From positions 5,112,855-5,176,854 of the forward strand of contig NW_015622544.1 in assembly GCF_000835495.1 (NCBI RefSeq): 64,000 nucleotides of DNA, read 5' to 3'. The first letter of the stretch is position 1. Each line of letters begins with the position of its first letter. Of this stretch, positions 13,382 to 26,373 are shown piece after piece. Position numbers and translations under genes: made by a program. The DNA comes from Cladophialophora immunda. Lineage: Eukaryota; Ascomycota; Eurotiomycetes; Chaetothyriales; Herpotrichiellaceae. Under the pieces are notes generated by a model, which saw only the letters and a list, made by a program, of their open reading frames with translations, had not been told where the DNA came from and made no database searches.

Positions 13382-16300
13382 CTCCAGCATGTGAGAGAGC
13401 CACATTCGATCCTGGAAGGTTTCCACTTGTTGGGGTGTGTCATTGGGTGCAGCATACGTATATCCTCAGCACCCCCTTACTGGGTTGTGCTCTCGCGAGA
13501 CCCAGTCGACAATAGATGGCGGGGGATGTCGGGTCCGCCGCCAGGAGCAAGTGCCCATCACATCCATGAGATCGTCTTCAGCTCTGCCTCCAAGGCGGAA
13601 TCATTGGTCACCACACCAGGGAGTTGCTGAAAGCTATCGATGATGACCTTCGTCCCTGAGCACCTTTCTGGAAAGATGGTGTCGCTAGCACTCAGGAACT
13701 GATGCGTACCCACCGACCACTCCCCTTTGCACCACTCTCATTCTCCGCCGATATGCAAGCCACCTCCCATTTCGGACAGGCCGGTCGAGCGTAGCCCAGC
13801 GTTTGAAACATCATCGCCCTCTTGCAGCTCATCAAAGAGTATTCGCGCAGCGTGCTGGAGCGAGATACGTAAAGAAGCTGGAAGGATTATACTAGCTGCA
13901 TGCTGAAGCTAGACATATTCGCTTAGCGAAAAACACCTACCAAACCCTTTCGGGGTCAAAATCCTCTCGCAGTGAGGTAGGGTCGTTCTGCCCGGGCTTC
14001 AATAGGCATGGAATAGCGAACATGTGCCTTGTCGCAATGGTAGTAGGTTCAGTCGTTGTCTTTCTCGAGACAGATGCGGTCTGACGAGACCAGGTCCACG
14101 ACCACACTGGTTCCTTCAACATCCGAAAAGGTAATGCGGGTTGGCCATGGCCTATTCGCCGAGGGTACGGGTGCGGTCTAGATTGCGCCATCGCTAACCG
14201 TCGAGGACATGGGAAATGGCTGAGGACTGCAAGCCGTTCCGCTTCTGCACAATTTTAGTCAATTGTGGACTCGGTACGTATACTTCCCCTCACCTGAAAG
14301 AAGTCTGAGATGTCACCAAATCGGTGGGCTGCTGCATGTGTTGTCCAACCTGATGGGCACGGAACGATGGTCAAAGCTCCTCCTTTCCGAGGGCGATCGT
14401 TAAACGAGCGAGAGAGAATCGTTTCGGCAGTCATGTTCTTTGTCAGATGCAGATGGTGATGAAAGTCTTGCAAATCGATGTGGATGGGCCTCGGACGCAG
14501 CTCGCCAGACAAAGGAGAGAAGGGTTGAGAGTGAGTTTTTTCAGCGACCGGATAGACCCACTAGCTGGAGGGGTTAGCTAGGCTACTGGCGGCCTACCGG
14601 CGGGCTACTGGTAGGCTGTTAGGTGGAAGGCAGTAGGCTAGGGGTGCCGGGCCCCGGAGCCGGGGGGGTTGCAAGCCCCCTCAAGCACCCCTTAAGGCCC
14701 GCCAATCGCATCGGTAACTCGGCTGTGCCCCCCGGTAAGTTCCTTAGGGAAACGGTCATGCCGATCCATGGCTCCCCGCATCCAGAAGCGTCATCACTAT
14801 GCCAAGTCTGGAGGGCCAGCGCAGGCCAATGCATGCAGCCTCGTCGTATCTGGAAAGGCCGCTCTCCATTCAGTACGTAAAGAGTCCACGGGATTCATCC
14901 TCCCACTTTTATTAGGTCTCCTCTGCCGCTGCTTCTTTTGAGCAAGATCGTACTTTCGACAAGCGAACTGGGGCTTGACTGGGCCAACCTATTTGTTCCG
15001 TACTTGACGTGTCGTCTCCATCTCGGAGCCTATACCTCTGGGCACCCCGGAGCAAGCCCAGCTCTTGACAAAAAGCACCTTGGGCGAGTCACCAATAGCA
15101 GTGGCTGGAACAGGCCCTCGTCCTTGAAGCCACCCCATGCTGAGAGGTGGTGTGTTACACTCCTTCTCAAGGACATGAGCCATCTGCCTCATTTACATGT
15201 GAAAGTTTTGTCCATTGGCGGCTTTTCAAAGGTACACATCTGGCATACGAGGGCCTTCTGGGCCATATATAGCTCGAAAAAATTGCGCAATGCGGAGAAA
15301 GCAGGCGAAGCGATGGTCCCCGATCGCCCTAAGCAGAGAAGAGGGCTCAGAACACCGGCAAGTACTCGATCGGGCTTTGATGGGTCTTTGGTGCCCGCTG
15401 ATCCTTGGACTCGGTGCTGGTGGAACAATGATTGGTGCTCGAGTCTCTTTGAAAGGTCCATTCTTCAAGAGATCATCCATAAAGGGATGCAGGAGGAGAG
15501 AAGGGCAAAGGTGATGTTGGCCCATGCAAAAGCTGCAAGTGAATCGAAGTTGATCGAAAAGCCCATGCACACGGCTTGCTCATCTGCATGGCTCAAAAGC
15601 TCTGTTCTTTTCTGGACAACGCGGGGTTTCCGAAGTACGCCTGTACGGAAAGTTTGCGAGGACCATGCACTCAGGGAGGAATGTTGCGGAGATGTCTTCA
15701 CATGCCACCAAGACTCTTGAACATGGGGACGTGGTAGAGTCGAGAGCAGGTATGTAAGCCATCCGTGAAAAGCTGATCTCCAATGAAGGCTCCCGCTTGT
15801 CCTCATCACAACCTTCCATACAAAGAAACTTTCCTTGACACTCTCTTGTCTAGAGGCCGGCGTCACGAATGCAGAGGAGATGGTGATCGAGTTGGGTCTG
15901 CTGTGACATTCAAACACTCCACCTCAACTCTTTGGCGTTCCACTCAGAGCTCAGACCTGATATTTGCAGCTCTTTGGCGGTTCGTTCAACGAGTGGGGTA
16001 TGGTCTTCGCAATGGACCCATTGAGAACTTCAGGGTGGAAAACTCTTCCCAGCCGTGTAAGGCCAGTTGCATATCTGTGAGATGCTTGCTGCAGTTTGCC
16101 TCATTGCGTATGATCTTCGCCGCCTCTTGAGAGTAGTGAAATATTCTCGCGTGTGGTGAAAACATCGAGGCTCACTCCCTTTGGAACATCTCGTAGCAGT
16201 GCTGAACATCTAACCTTGACAGTGCGACATGTTTCTCGCCGAAAAAAAGAGGTCTGTGCAGAGTGGTAAAGCGCACTCTATCACCTGCAGACACCATTCC

Positions 16301-17508
16301 ACACGGCTGCCACGGAAGTGCTGGTCCAGTTGATGGCTCTCGATCTGGATCTCCACGATATTCGAGGATGGGAATCCGGTTCAGAGGATCCAAATGCTAA
16401 ATTCCTCGTCTCCAAGGCCTGCCAACGAGGCAGTGATGACTTGACCGTAATTCTGGACTACGTGGCCTCCAGTCCCGCATATGAAGGTCACTTCCAGGGA
16501 GAATTCTGCAGAATGTTGGGCAAGTTAATACTGCTTTCGTCTGTGCCAAATGGCAATCGGCGATCAACAAGCGAATGTATGCAGACCGGAAACGCAATCA
16601 ATGGAAGGCCAGATTCGTCCGGTAAAAAGGTTTCACAGGGCGAGCTTGTGGTGCCTGGGTGCTGATCTCGAATGTCTCCGTCAAGGATATGAGGCGAATG
16701 TTACGAACTCATACCACTGCCGTAGCCAACCGATAGAGTAGCTTCCCAGTGGCAGATGCAAGAGATGCTCCAGAGGATTCAAACTCTCACAGCTCTTCAA
16801 TTAGCTTTGTGCCTGTTCTGCCCGTGGTAAGCAGTACTCGGTGGACTGCTGTAGCGGCGATATGTCGATCATCGCCAGGAATTTGAGGAACAGTGGCTTT
16901 TGTTATGGGCCGGGGGTCTGTGTTGGCAATCTTGATAAGGATGGGCATGACGTGTTTGCAATGCCAGCATTCCTTCAAAGGCACACCTTGGGAAACGAGG
17001 TTCGCTTGGTGGTCCTCGCGGTGCTGACGATCGTGGTCCACCTCACATGCCATCCAGCAACTTAATTATCCACTGCCGGCCGGAAGGACGCCGTACTGTG
17101 CGTGCCGGGAAGCACTGAGCTGGTGCCACCGGTGAATTCATCCAGCTTGTCTGCCTCGTGCAGTGTGTTGGCCACCGCCAAATAGACCTTGGGCCATTGC
17201 TGTCTCTTCTACCCTCGGGCTAGTGGATGAAATCAGGTAGCTTGATACGTAGGTCTTAACGACACCGAGGTGTTCTAGGGCATTTCCTAGCTCGGAAAGA
17301 CATGTGCGCTGTCGATGTATTGGTGTCCGTCAGGCGGTCAGACCAAGGGATTCGAGGAGAGGACATTGCCATGGTGTCATCAGACTGTCTCGATGTACGC
17401 GACTGTCGACGCCTAAATGCTGCGGGCGCTTCGAGGCAGCACAAGAGAACAAGCATGTATGATCAATGACAGCTAGCCATGCAGCACATGGAGAAATCAG
17501 ATTACCGG
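13382..17508. other. Gene-poor region between NACHT-TPR and beta-galactosidase genes
   Basis: About 4.1 kb. ORFs up to 260 codons occur on both strands (e.g. 14938-15720 plus, 15465-15917 minus) but overlap each other, lack recognisable domains and do not extend through plausible splice sites. The region includes a repetitive GC-rich block at 14577-14691 and may hold old transposon debris. I cannot support a gene. Confidence 0.45.
14577..14691. repeat. GGCCTACC-type palindromic block with strong GC hairpin
   Basis: A run of related units (GGCTACTGG, GGCCTACC, GGGCTACTGG, TAGGCTG, TAGGCTAG) is followed by an inverted repeat: GGGGTGC at 14641-14647 pairs with GCACCCC at 14685-14691, with an inner GGGGG ... 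GCCCCC pair. It looks like the end of a mobile or dispersed element, but no partner end or coding sequence was found. Confidence 0.45.
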
Positions 17509-20500
17509 TCAGTATGCTCCTTGTCGCAGCGTATAAACTGATCCCTCCACAAAACCAATTCTTGTCAAAGCTGTCGCAACAGGACGATCAAACACAAGCT
17601 CCAAACTGTCCAGTTTGGCCCCACCGGGTTGTTGGGACCATAGGGTGAGGGCCAGCCAATTTGTTCCATTGTAGTTCAAGATCCCCTGTGGCACTGGATA
17701 ACTTGTTTGCGGACCGATGTGATTGACATGCTTCCCGTACTGAAAACCATTGACAAAGAGTTGGGTTCTGTAGGGCTCGGCAGGCGTCGTGGTATTTCCG
17801 AATGTGAATGACACCGGAAGGTCCCATCCGTCAGGGATACTCAAGTCGAAAGAGGTACTGAAAAAGCCGATTCCAGGGTCTGAAATCCCAATCAACGGAC
17901 TGCGACTTTCCCACGACAGACTTGGTGGATTTGGCAAATGCCAGCCCTGTCGCTCGGCATACATTGATCCCTCATTCAATGGTCCCCGGCTGCGATCCAC
18001 ATAGTCTTCACCACCTAGGTTACCAGTCAGCTTCCAGCTGATGGCACTGTCATCATAGCCAGCGAGCTCGTAGTCCAAGATCCCGCGTGGTGTCTTCATC
18101 TGGTCTGAACCAACATATCCATTCTCCTCCAGTCCCATATGGTCAATGAGGATGGTCAGAACATAGTTGCTTCCTGGCTGGAGGGTGGAGAGAAGGTATG
18201 TTGCGTTGGTGTTGTTTTCTGTACTCACACCAACATACGATCCCAGGAAGCTCTGATTGAGCCAGAGAGAGTGGCCGAAGGCCCAACCACCCTGGGTATT
18301 GAGGGAGAGGTTGGTGCTTGATCTTTGAGCAGTGAAGTGACCACGATAGATCAGAGAGCCGCCGTGATAACCATAGTCCGACGCTTAAAGGGAAGTGGGA
18401 GTGGTGAGGTTCCGCACTGTATTATTGGTTGAAGCAAGGTTCGCGATCGTCCAGCCGGAGTCATCGTAACCTGGCTGGATTTCTGGGAGACTATCAATGT
18501 ACTTCCACTCCAGGCTCTGGATATCTGGAAGGGTTATATTTGGATCTTCGTAGTCGAATGCTGCCGACCAGTCGCCTCGGCTATTCGCTTTGTATTGAAC
18601 GGGTACACCATTAACGAAAAGTGACTTTGCGGTTGTCGGCACTCCAATCACTTCAATGGAGGTGGTATCATTAAAGTCAGCCCTCAGATGCAACTCGTCA
18701 CGATTGAGATGTATTTCTCTCGCGAGGTAGCCAGTTTTAACGATCACGGAACTGGCGTTGGTATATGCTGACGCAAATCTGTTCCTAGATCCGATGGTAA
18801 AGAGATCAAGGACCCAGTAGTCGTAGGCCGAGTTTTTACCTGTAAGTGTTAGCGGGCTTCGGAAGCATTCAGGCAAACGTACCAAGAAGGAAGACCTCCA
18901 GCTGTCCAATCTGCACCACGCGGCGGGTTGAAGAAGCATCCCAAGCAACAATAACACCAGACCCAGTCTGGCTGGTCGTGACCGTCGAAGAATCACCTTC
19001 AATCACGGAAGGCACCGATGACGACGTCACACATAGTTCATGATGCTCGCCTTCGCCTCCATATAGAATAAGCACTGTCCTTCCGCCGAGGTCCTTCCAT
19101 GTGAATATCTCTGCTGTGGAGTAGAGCAGATTTACTCCAGCCAGGTCGTAGTCAACCACATGCACTTTAGAATCACGGCCACCAAGCGTCAATGTCCCGC
19201 CGAGTTGAGGGACTGTCAAGTTTCCTGAGCGTGTCGGCACAGAGAGCTTGTACAAGGTGGCACTGAGATCGGAATAGTTATAATGTCGAACGATGTAGAA
19301 TGTAGTTTCGCTCTCGTTTCCGCCCACTGAGGTGACTGTGAGATCGGACGTGTTGGTGAAGACCGAGGTAGTATTGAGTTGCAGCGGTTCGGCAATGAGA
19401 TATGCTGGTGAGGCCTTGACGAAGTTGGATATTAATTTAGTTTCGCTGTATTTCTGTCGATCGACCTGGCGATTTTCCGATATTGCGGCCGCATAGTCAT
19501 AAGACGTGTAGCCCCCATCATGACCTAGATTACCCCAGTTCGTCCCTCCGTAGATCTGCTTGGAAGTAAGTCCAAGCGCCCCTTTGCGTTTCGTGTGCCT
19601 ACATTACTCACCATATATATGTTGAAGATCTTGGCACCCGATGCAATAATGTTTTTGTAAAAGACTCGAACAAATTCATAGTTCACGAGTATCTCGCAAT
19701 TGTCGAAGCCCGGCCCTCCCCAAGGATCGAAGGAACCCCCTTGGAACTGAGAAAACCGTTCAGCACACGCGCACCACGTCGCAGCGTTCGGGTGAATTAC
19801 CTCGTCAATGCTATATGGGGTTGTAGGACTCTCATTCAGATGCGTCTGCCAATAGGTCGTTGGCAGGGCACCGTCGGGCCACGCCCTAGGATGTGACTTT
19901 TCTGTTAGAACTCCTTCGGGAGCGTCTAAAAGGTCAGCTTACGCAGTCGAACCCAAGCCTGTCGGCTATTAGCCACGGAAAACTTTGACACGAGGGAAGG
20001 CCTTACGGGTAGCCATCATGCCCATATATATCCACTGCTCCAACTCCTGTGCCAGGAGCATTGTGCCCACTTGGCCTTGCATCGTTGCTGATCATGGGAA
20101 CCACAATGCCTGCCTGTCGAGCCTGATCCATGACATCTTGCATATACTGGCCGTCAGGAAAGTCCACGCCACAGCAACCTTGGCTGTATTCATTCTCAGG
20201 CTGATAGAGGATGACTGGTCCACCGTTCGTTATCTGGGCGGCAGCAATGGAGCTTGCGACGTTTCGAACATAACTGAAGCCGATGTGAGTCTTCACTCTA
20301 TTGACAGGGGAAATGTTTCACTTTTCCGTTGATGCGAGATAACCTGGGTCTGTTGTTCTAAGTCTATCCGGCAGTCTCGCAAGCCAGCCAGGGAACCCTC
20401 CACCAGATGCCTCTGCATTGATGTAAGGACCAGGTCGAGCAATGAGATAAACACCTGCGGCGCTGGCAGCTTCATAAAACGGCTCGAGAGCGAAGACTCC

Positions 20501-20950
20501 TTCAGCCGAAAAGTTTCCGGGTTTGCCTTCCAGGACCGCCCAGTCCAGATAGAAAGAAACGCAATTGAACCCAAGAGCCTTGACTTTCTGAAAGACGTCT
20601 AACCATAGAGACGGCACAGGAAGTCTGCCAAAGATCGGGGTGTCAGCAGGGCGTTTGATGGCAAAATGATCTTTGGTCCTACCGAAATGGATGGAATTCG
20701 CCGCTGAATATCATGATTCTCTGGCCATGGATAAAAAGCGACGTTTCATCCCAAGTTACCTGGAACGAGTCAGCACCATGGTAACGGCGCATCTTGCCAG
20801 TATGAATCGTACGATGTCTTGCAAAAGTTGTCGTTTCTCTGGGTCCGGATGCTCAATAATTTTGAGCCCGCCGAAATTTTGGCCTGGGAGAGCAAGGGCC
20901 GCAACCCACGCTGCCAAGCAGGCAAACACCGAGACAATAGTGAGTCTCAT
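17509..20950 (-). CDS. Secreted GH35 beta-galactosidase, interrupted by one in-frame stop
   Basis: Hydrolyses terminal beta-galactosides outside the cell. Nine exons join in frame: 20813-20950, 20683-20759, 20322-20624, 20007-20273, 19943-19958, 19801-19896, 19612-19746, 18883-19555 and 17509-18839. The total of 1011 codons matches the roughly 1000-residue Aspergillus LacA type. Visible marks: signal peptide ([20 protein letters not shown]), [21 protein letters not shown] (acid/base Glu about 201), [13 protein letters not shown] (nucleophile Glu about 299, by position in the family), [20 protein letters not shown] and C-terminal jelly-roll blocks up to the terminal GAY. Codon 720 is TAA (18385-18387, minus) where the family has Tyr in TPTSLY(S/A)SDYG; the frame stays open and conserved on both sides. 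Translation would stop after 719 residues and lose the last C-terminal galactose-binding-like domains. No intron removes this stop. Confidence 0.88.
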
Positions 20951-22710
20951 GATGCTTGCTGGATTTACAAAGGCGGTATCGGCGTCGATTGAACTCAAGA
21001 CTAGGCCTGTCCATGTTGCGACCTCTCTTTTTATGCTGGATTGCCAATCGTCATCTGTCCCACCATCTTCTCACATGTAACCACCGTCTCCGCTGCTCGA
21101 CAATGAGCTTGATGACGATGTCAAGTGCGGGGAGAGGCCTCTATACCCTGTTGCCCATGTTTTGGAACCTGCGATTTTGAGATAGGCTGGGACGATCAAG
21201 CGAAACCCGAGTCACGAATAAAGGGCCAGAAGGAGCTCAAAATGAAATCATGGAGACGCAAGAGGAAGTAGACTGGGCCGGGAAGAGATGATCATTCATG
21301 GAGTACAAGGATTGCTTCGGTGGAATGAGCAGCGAGTTATCAAAATGAGTAAATGGCCGGTGGGCGAGGCACTCCGGGGAACGGCTCCAGCAGGTGCAAC
21401 TACTTTCTCGCAGTCTCCAATATTTCGAAGATCCTGAGCATTGCCCGATGATGGATCTCGCAGAATGAAGTTCCTCACTTGATGAAGGACGACGTTGACG
21501 GCCCCAAGTTGCTTAGCTAAGCCTGTTGTTCCTGTCACGTGCACGCCTCGCTATTTTATTTCCCCGGAACCGATGGTAACCTCGTCTCCCCCCTTTCTCT
21601 GGTGTGAAAAAGGTAAGAGAGATGCTCTGCTCCCCTGGACCTTAATGCACTCGGTTTTGGTCGATGTATCTTCAGATTAGGGTGGTAGTCTCAACTACCA
21701 ATTCGATGAACTAGTCGCTTCGAGGCTGGCTCAAGGTCCTCATTTTCCAGCCAACCAATCCAACCACCAGCAACATTGCAGCTGTAGAGCTGATTTCAGG
21801 AGTTTCTAGCCCTCTCTGCTCAGACATCGATCTCACGTATTCTGGACTAACAGAGGATCAAAATATCGTCTCATACCCTGTCTGTGATTGGCAGCAATGC
21901 CAAATCAATCCCCATGAGCCTGTGGATTCGGATATCCACGCGATCCGTCTCGCCGAGGGCCAGTGCTCCTGTTCAACTTTAACGTCCATACTCTCCAGAC
22001 TCAATTGGAAGTTGTCGTCTTGACAGTTCACGACGATGCAGATTTGGTGTCCAAGATCGCGGCATCGGACTCCGGCCCATCTCCACGGGGGTGGTTCGAT
22101 GCTGACGTCCTTCAAAGCCTGCCATCGCCAAAGGTTGTTGATCCAGGAAGGTCTTGCTGAGTCTAACGAGCGACTTGGGGACCTCTGGACGCTGGAAATT
22201 TATGGTTGAGCTTTATTTGCGCGACTTATTCTTACGTGTTGATAGAGTCACGGGTCTAAATCGACATACTTTACGATGCACCACCTGGTGCTCTTCGGCT
22301 GAGACGGTAGACTATCGACAATGGAGTTGTCATGAATTGTTTCTCGGGAGGAGTCCGTCCATTTCAGTCCTATGACCTTGTATTCGGATGGAACAGAAAC
22401 AAAAAGCGGAAAGCGGATACTCGGCTGGTTCCCGAAGAGTCAAGACCTGGCATGATCGACGACGAGGTCGATGCGCTCTCAGCCGGCCATTCCTGCAGCT
22501 ATCGGTAAGCACGGGATCACATTATGCGGAGAAAGCCAATGGGGGCTACCAATCTAGCTCCAGGAGGTCCTGGCCCAGCTCCAATGTCACGCAGTCGGAC
22601 ATGTACCGAGGGATCATCCAAAGTGTAGAAAAAGCTTCATAAGTAATACGTGCTACCACATGGGCATGACGGGCTAACAACACGCCCCCCTCCTTTTGGA
22701 GCCAAGATCA
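20951..22710. other. Divergent intergenic region, GH35 / P450
   Basis: About 1.76 kb between two divergently oriented genes. Only short overlapping ORFs are present. I see no gene, RNA or repeat. Confidence 0.5.
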
Positions 22711-24564
22711 ATGAACATCAACCGAGACGACACGATGATGGCAGTACAGGAATTTTTTGGTAGATTTGTTACCAGCGTTGAGAACCTCCGGCCACTCAGC
22801 TACACCCCTCCGAACGTCGGCTTTTTCTGCATTGCCGCAGCTACATTGATTGCTTTACTACTCCGCTCTTTGCTGCGAAAGCGAGATTTCGCGACATTTG
22901 ACGAACATGTCGGAAGCCCTCCATCAATGGAGAGCCAAATCCGCGCGGGATTCAAGAAGGTTAGAGATTGGTGCCACACGAGTATCTCTGTTTTGTCTAG
23001 GCACTGACACTTCCTCTGACAGTTCAAACAACCCTTCATGATCAAAATGAATATAGGGCCAATGTTGATGCTGCAGACGGAGCATATCGATGAGATCAAA
23101 AATACACAAGCCTTCAGCTTCGCCGACTTCTTTGGACGAGTACGTCGTTCCACACGACCTGAATCAAGACATTGTCTTCTCACGCCGTCCAGATCTTCTT
23201 CAGTTCGTATCCTGGCTTTGAAGCTTTCGGCCGATTTGTCGAAGACAATGTGTTCTCGAATGTCGTGCGGGTGAAATTGACCCAAGCACTCGGTAGAATC
23301 CCTGGCCGAGTTTTACGCCGAGATGTGTTGACTGATATCCGCCAGCAATGTTCACAGAAGATCTCTCCCAAGAAACGGCATTTTCGCTGCCAGCAGTCTT
23401 TCCGCAATCAGGGGGTAAGTGAGCCTTGCACTCCAGAATGATCGCTTGGAAACTAACAGCAAGGCAGAGTGGACCGAAAGCAACCTTTACCCAGACTGTC
23501 TGGCATTAGTGACGAGACTTTCATCCCTGGTCTTCGTCGGACGCGAGTTTGATAGACTTGACGACTGGCACCGAGTCTCGAACCTGTACGGTTATCATTC
23601 TACCGAAGCAGCGAGGACTTTGAGACAGTGGCACCCTCTCCTACGGCCTATTGTGCATTGGTTTCTGCCCGAGACAACCTTCATCCGCAAGCTCCTGAAA
23701 GAAGCACGCGAAATCATCGAACCAGAGGTGGAGAAGAGAAAGATCGATCGACGAAAACGTCTCGCGGAAGGAAAACAGCCCCGCAAGTCTCTCGACACGG
23801 TGGACTGGTTTGTCGAATGTGCAGAAGGGCGCCCGTTCGACATCACCGTGGGTGAATTGACCCTAGCTGGCGTTGCAATTCACACAACTACATTTACCCT
23901 TGTCAACGTATTGCTGGATATATGCACGCAGCCGGACGTCATAGAGCCTTTGAGAAAGGAGATCAAGGATGTGTTGGCTGAGGACGGAGGCCTCAGGAGA
24001 CAGTCTCTCCACAAGCTTAAGCTGATGGACAGCTTGTTGAAAGAAAGCCAAAGGGTCAACTCGATCAGTTCTGGTAAGTGGTTCCATCTCCCAGATCCGG
24101 TTTCACGACGACAGAACGCTGACGCAACGACAGTTGGTATGGGCCGAATGACCACGGACCTGGTCAAGCTGCACAACGGGAAGAAAATACAGAAAGGAAC
24201 GCTCGTCGGCGTCGCGCCTCTCCCCATGTACGACCCGGTGATTTTCGACCATCCCGAACAGTTTGACGCCTTTCGATTCGCCACCAAGCGCCAGAAGGCC
24301 GGTCAGGAAAACAAATGGCAATTCACCACGACATCTCCCGAGCACATAGGTTTTGGCCATGGCCTGCATGCTTGTCCCGGACGCTTTTTCGCCGGCAACG
24401 AGCTCAAAATCGCTCTTGTGCATCTGCTGTTGAAGTACGATTGGAAATTGCCAGCAGGGGAGACACGGCCAGGACTTGTCGACCCGCCGGGTGAGTTCTT
24501 CAGGGTTCTGGGCGGACAACCTAGGCTGCTGTTCAAATCTGTTGCAACCGACGTCAATTTTTGA
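22711..24564 (+). CDS. Cytochrome P450 monooxygenase
   Basis: Membrane-anchored (ER) heme monooxygenase. Six exons give 523 residues: 22711-22959, 23023-23139, 23193-23292, 23346-23414, 23468-24073 and 24134-24564. An N-terminal hydrophobic anchor (about residues 32-50) is followed by RLSSLVFVG, an I-helix-like GVAIHTTTFTLVNVLL, the K-helix ExxR (ESQR) and the heme-ligand loop FGHGLHACPGRF with Cys about 461. The intron at 23293-23345 has no stop in one frame but is required: removing it restores MFTEDLSQETAF leading into EWTESNLYP, the usual order in fungal P450s related to kaurene-oxidase-like CYPs. It sits divergent from GH35 and convergent with the monooxygenase, consistent with a tailoring enzyme of a metabolite or detoxification cluster. 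Substrate unknown. Confidence 0.88.
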
Positions 24565-25019
24565 GCTTGATCATCCTATTTGTCAGAGAGAAGTTCGAAG
24601 CAGCGCCTGATTACATCGGCATATAACGAAATCCTTGGCAGTGAGACGTAATCTATATAGCCATCATGCCCTGTTCTTTTTTGATGACCGTGCTCAGCCT
24701 TCTCGAACCTCATATCACGGACTTCCATGTTCAAAGCAGTCTGTTCCGAAACAACATAAAACACCCTAAGAAAGCGCAGAATTGTTGAATACGGACGGTC
24801 TAATGTAAGACCAGGCAGGTGATTGAGGCGCGGCAAAGTGCTCAAGCAAACATGAGAATGAGAACCAGGTACGAAAGGATTTCGAAGAACGTGTACCCAG
24901 AGCACCTTCCAACACATAAATATACAGGCAAAGCTTCCCATGGCATGGTTTTCAAGTTGCTTCAGATTCTATCCACCGCCAGCTCTTTAACCCCCTTGAA
25001 ATGGAGCCTGTTCTCTTGT
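24565..25019. other. Convergent intergenic region, P450 / FAD monooxygenase
   Basis: About 455 bp holding the two 3' ends; no gene seen. Confidence 0.5.
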
Positions 25020-26373
25020 TCAAAACTTGGGCAGCATTCTCTTGAAGATCTCGGTATCATAGGTGAAGATCCTCTCCGCAAGCCCATCATTGCTCATGAA
25101 TCCACCAGCGCTACTTATCTTGAACATCAGCCAGATAACCCATTCCTTCACGTACTGGGCCAGCCAGCTCCCTCCCGCCTGTCTTAGCTTCCTATTGCGG
25201 TTCGTAAAGTCTTGGATCATGGCGAGCCGCTCTTTGCGATGCCCTTCCCAGATCCCGAGAGCTTGTTGAAGAATTTGGGGCTCCATCTTCGAGCCTGAAA
25301 GAGATGCGAGGACGTGAGCGAAGCATTCTGCGTCCTCGAACGCCAGTGATGCGCCGAGACCGCCAGTGGGGATCATGGCATGAGCGGCATCGCCCATGAC
25401 GAGGACGCGGCCACTTTTTGAGGACCATTGTGGTAGTTGTGGAGAAATGTAGAACCTGCGAAGACGGCAATATCAGCCAATTTGAGATCAAGAAGAAACC
25501 CAGGACAGGCAATACGTACGGCCAGACAAACATCGTATCGTTGGGTGATACATTGCACACCAAGTCGACGAGTTCGCACCAGCCTTGCTCTTTGGAAAAC
25601 CGCTCTTTAAGAAGAGCTCGCACTGCAAATTTGTCTTCGGAAAGCCTCTCCCACTCCTCTCGGCTTTTCTCCTCTTTAAAGTCCATGGTGGAAAAGACCC
25701 CCAGCTCTTCCCCAGATACGTCCGACGGCATGATAGCGATGAATCCAGTATGACCGATAAAATGCGACGGAAGCTCAATTTTCTTCGCGGCCGCTCGTAC
25801 CTGGTCTCGTCGCAAGATGGCAGTGACGCCCATAATACCAGCATACACAGAGCGCGAATTCGCGACGACGTGTTTCCTGACAGCCGAGTGCAGCCCATCG
25901 ACTCCAGCAACAAAGTCGGCGTGGGCAGTTTGGCCATTGGCAAACGTCATTGTGACTTTGCCTTTGCTTTCTTCTTCGTGGACTTTGAGCAGCTTCATGT
26001 TGTGTTGAATCTTGATGCCTTTTGCCTTGCATTCTTCCACCAAGACCTCTTGTACGAAGCGTCGATGAATCCTCATGGCGCCAAACCCGTACCTCTCCTT
26101 GTCTCCCACATTGAAGGCTGCCACGACAGCCCCGGCAGCATTACGGAAATATAGTTTCTCGTATGTGTTTCCGATTGCTTCAAGTTTCTCAAAGACGCCG
26201 ATATTTTTCATCACGCATAAGGCGTTTGGTGCTAGAGAAATGTGTTGCCCTTCCTCATAGCCCTCACCACGTAATTCGTAGACCGTGCAGGTGACGCCCG
26301 GAACATTTAGAAGCTCAAGGGCAAGTGCTGGTCCGCCGAGACCGGCACCAATGATGGCAACCTCGATGGTCAT
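25020..26373 (-). CDS. FAD-dependent monooxygenase, salicylate-hydroxylase-like (group A)
   Basis: Two exons, 25520-26373 and 25020-25455, joined over a 64-bp intron (GTACGT ... CGCAG), giving 429 residues. All three flavoprotein hydroxylase fingerprints are present: GxGxxG (AIIGAGLGGPALA, residues 7-19), the DG motif (VAGVDGLHSAVR), and the GD motif (VLVMGDAAHAMIPTGGLGASLAFEDA, Asp about 307). No signal peptide, so probably cytosolic. Family members hydroxylate aromatic or polyketide-type substrates using NAD(P)H; the substrate here cannot be told. The start at 26373 is the first ATG ahead of the Rossmann strand. It is divergent from the Zn2Cys6 regulator gene with a 1.1-kb shared promoter, a common arrangement when the regulator controls the enzyme. 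Confidence 0.88.

Noticed and set aside
14938..15720. 260-codon plus-strand ORF
   Set aside because: Opposite-strand ORFs of similar size cover the same bases and neither translation shows a recognisable motif.
18370..18420. Intron that would remove the GH35 stop codon
   Set aside because: The only donor-acceptor pair around it (GTGCGG to TTTAAG) spans about 30 bp, too short, and would delete conserved TTPTSL residues.
19747..19800. GH35 reading through without an intron here
   Set aside because: 54 bp without a stop, but retaining it splits the nucleophile motif DEFQGG; donor GTAATT and acceptor TTCTCAG fit an intron.
23346..23414. P450 reading without the intron at 23293-23345
   Set aside because: The continuous frame has no stop but replaces the family's FTEDLSQET block with unrelated basic sequence; the intron version restores it and keeps phase.
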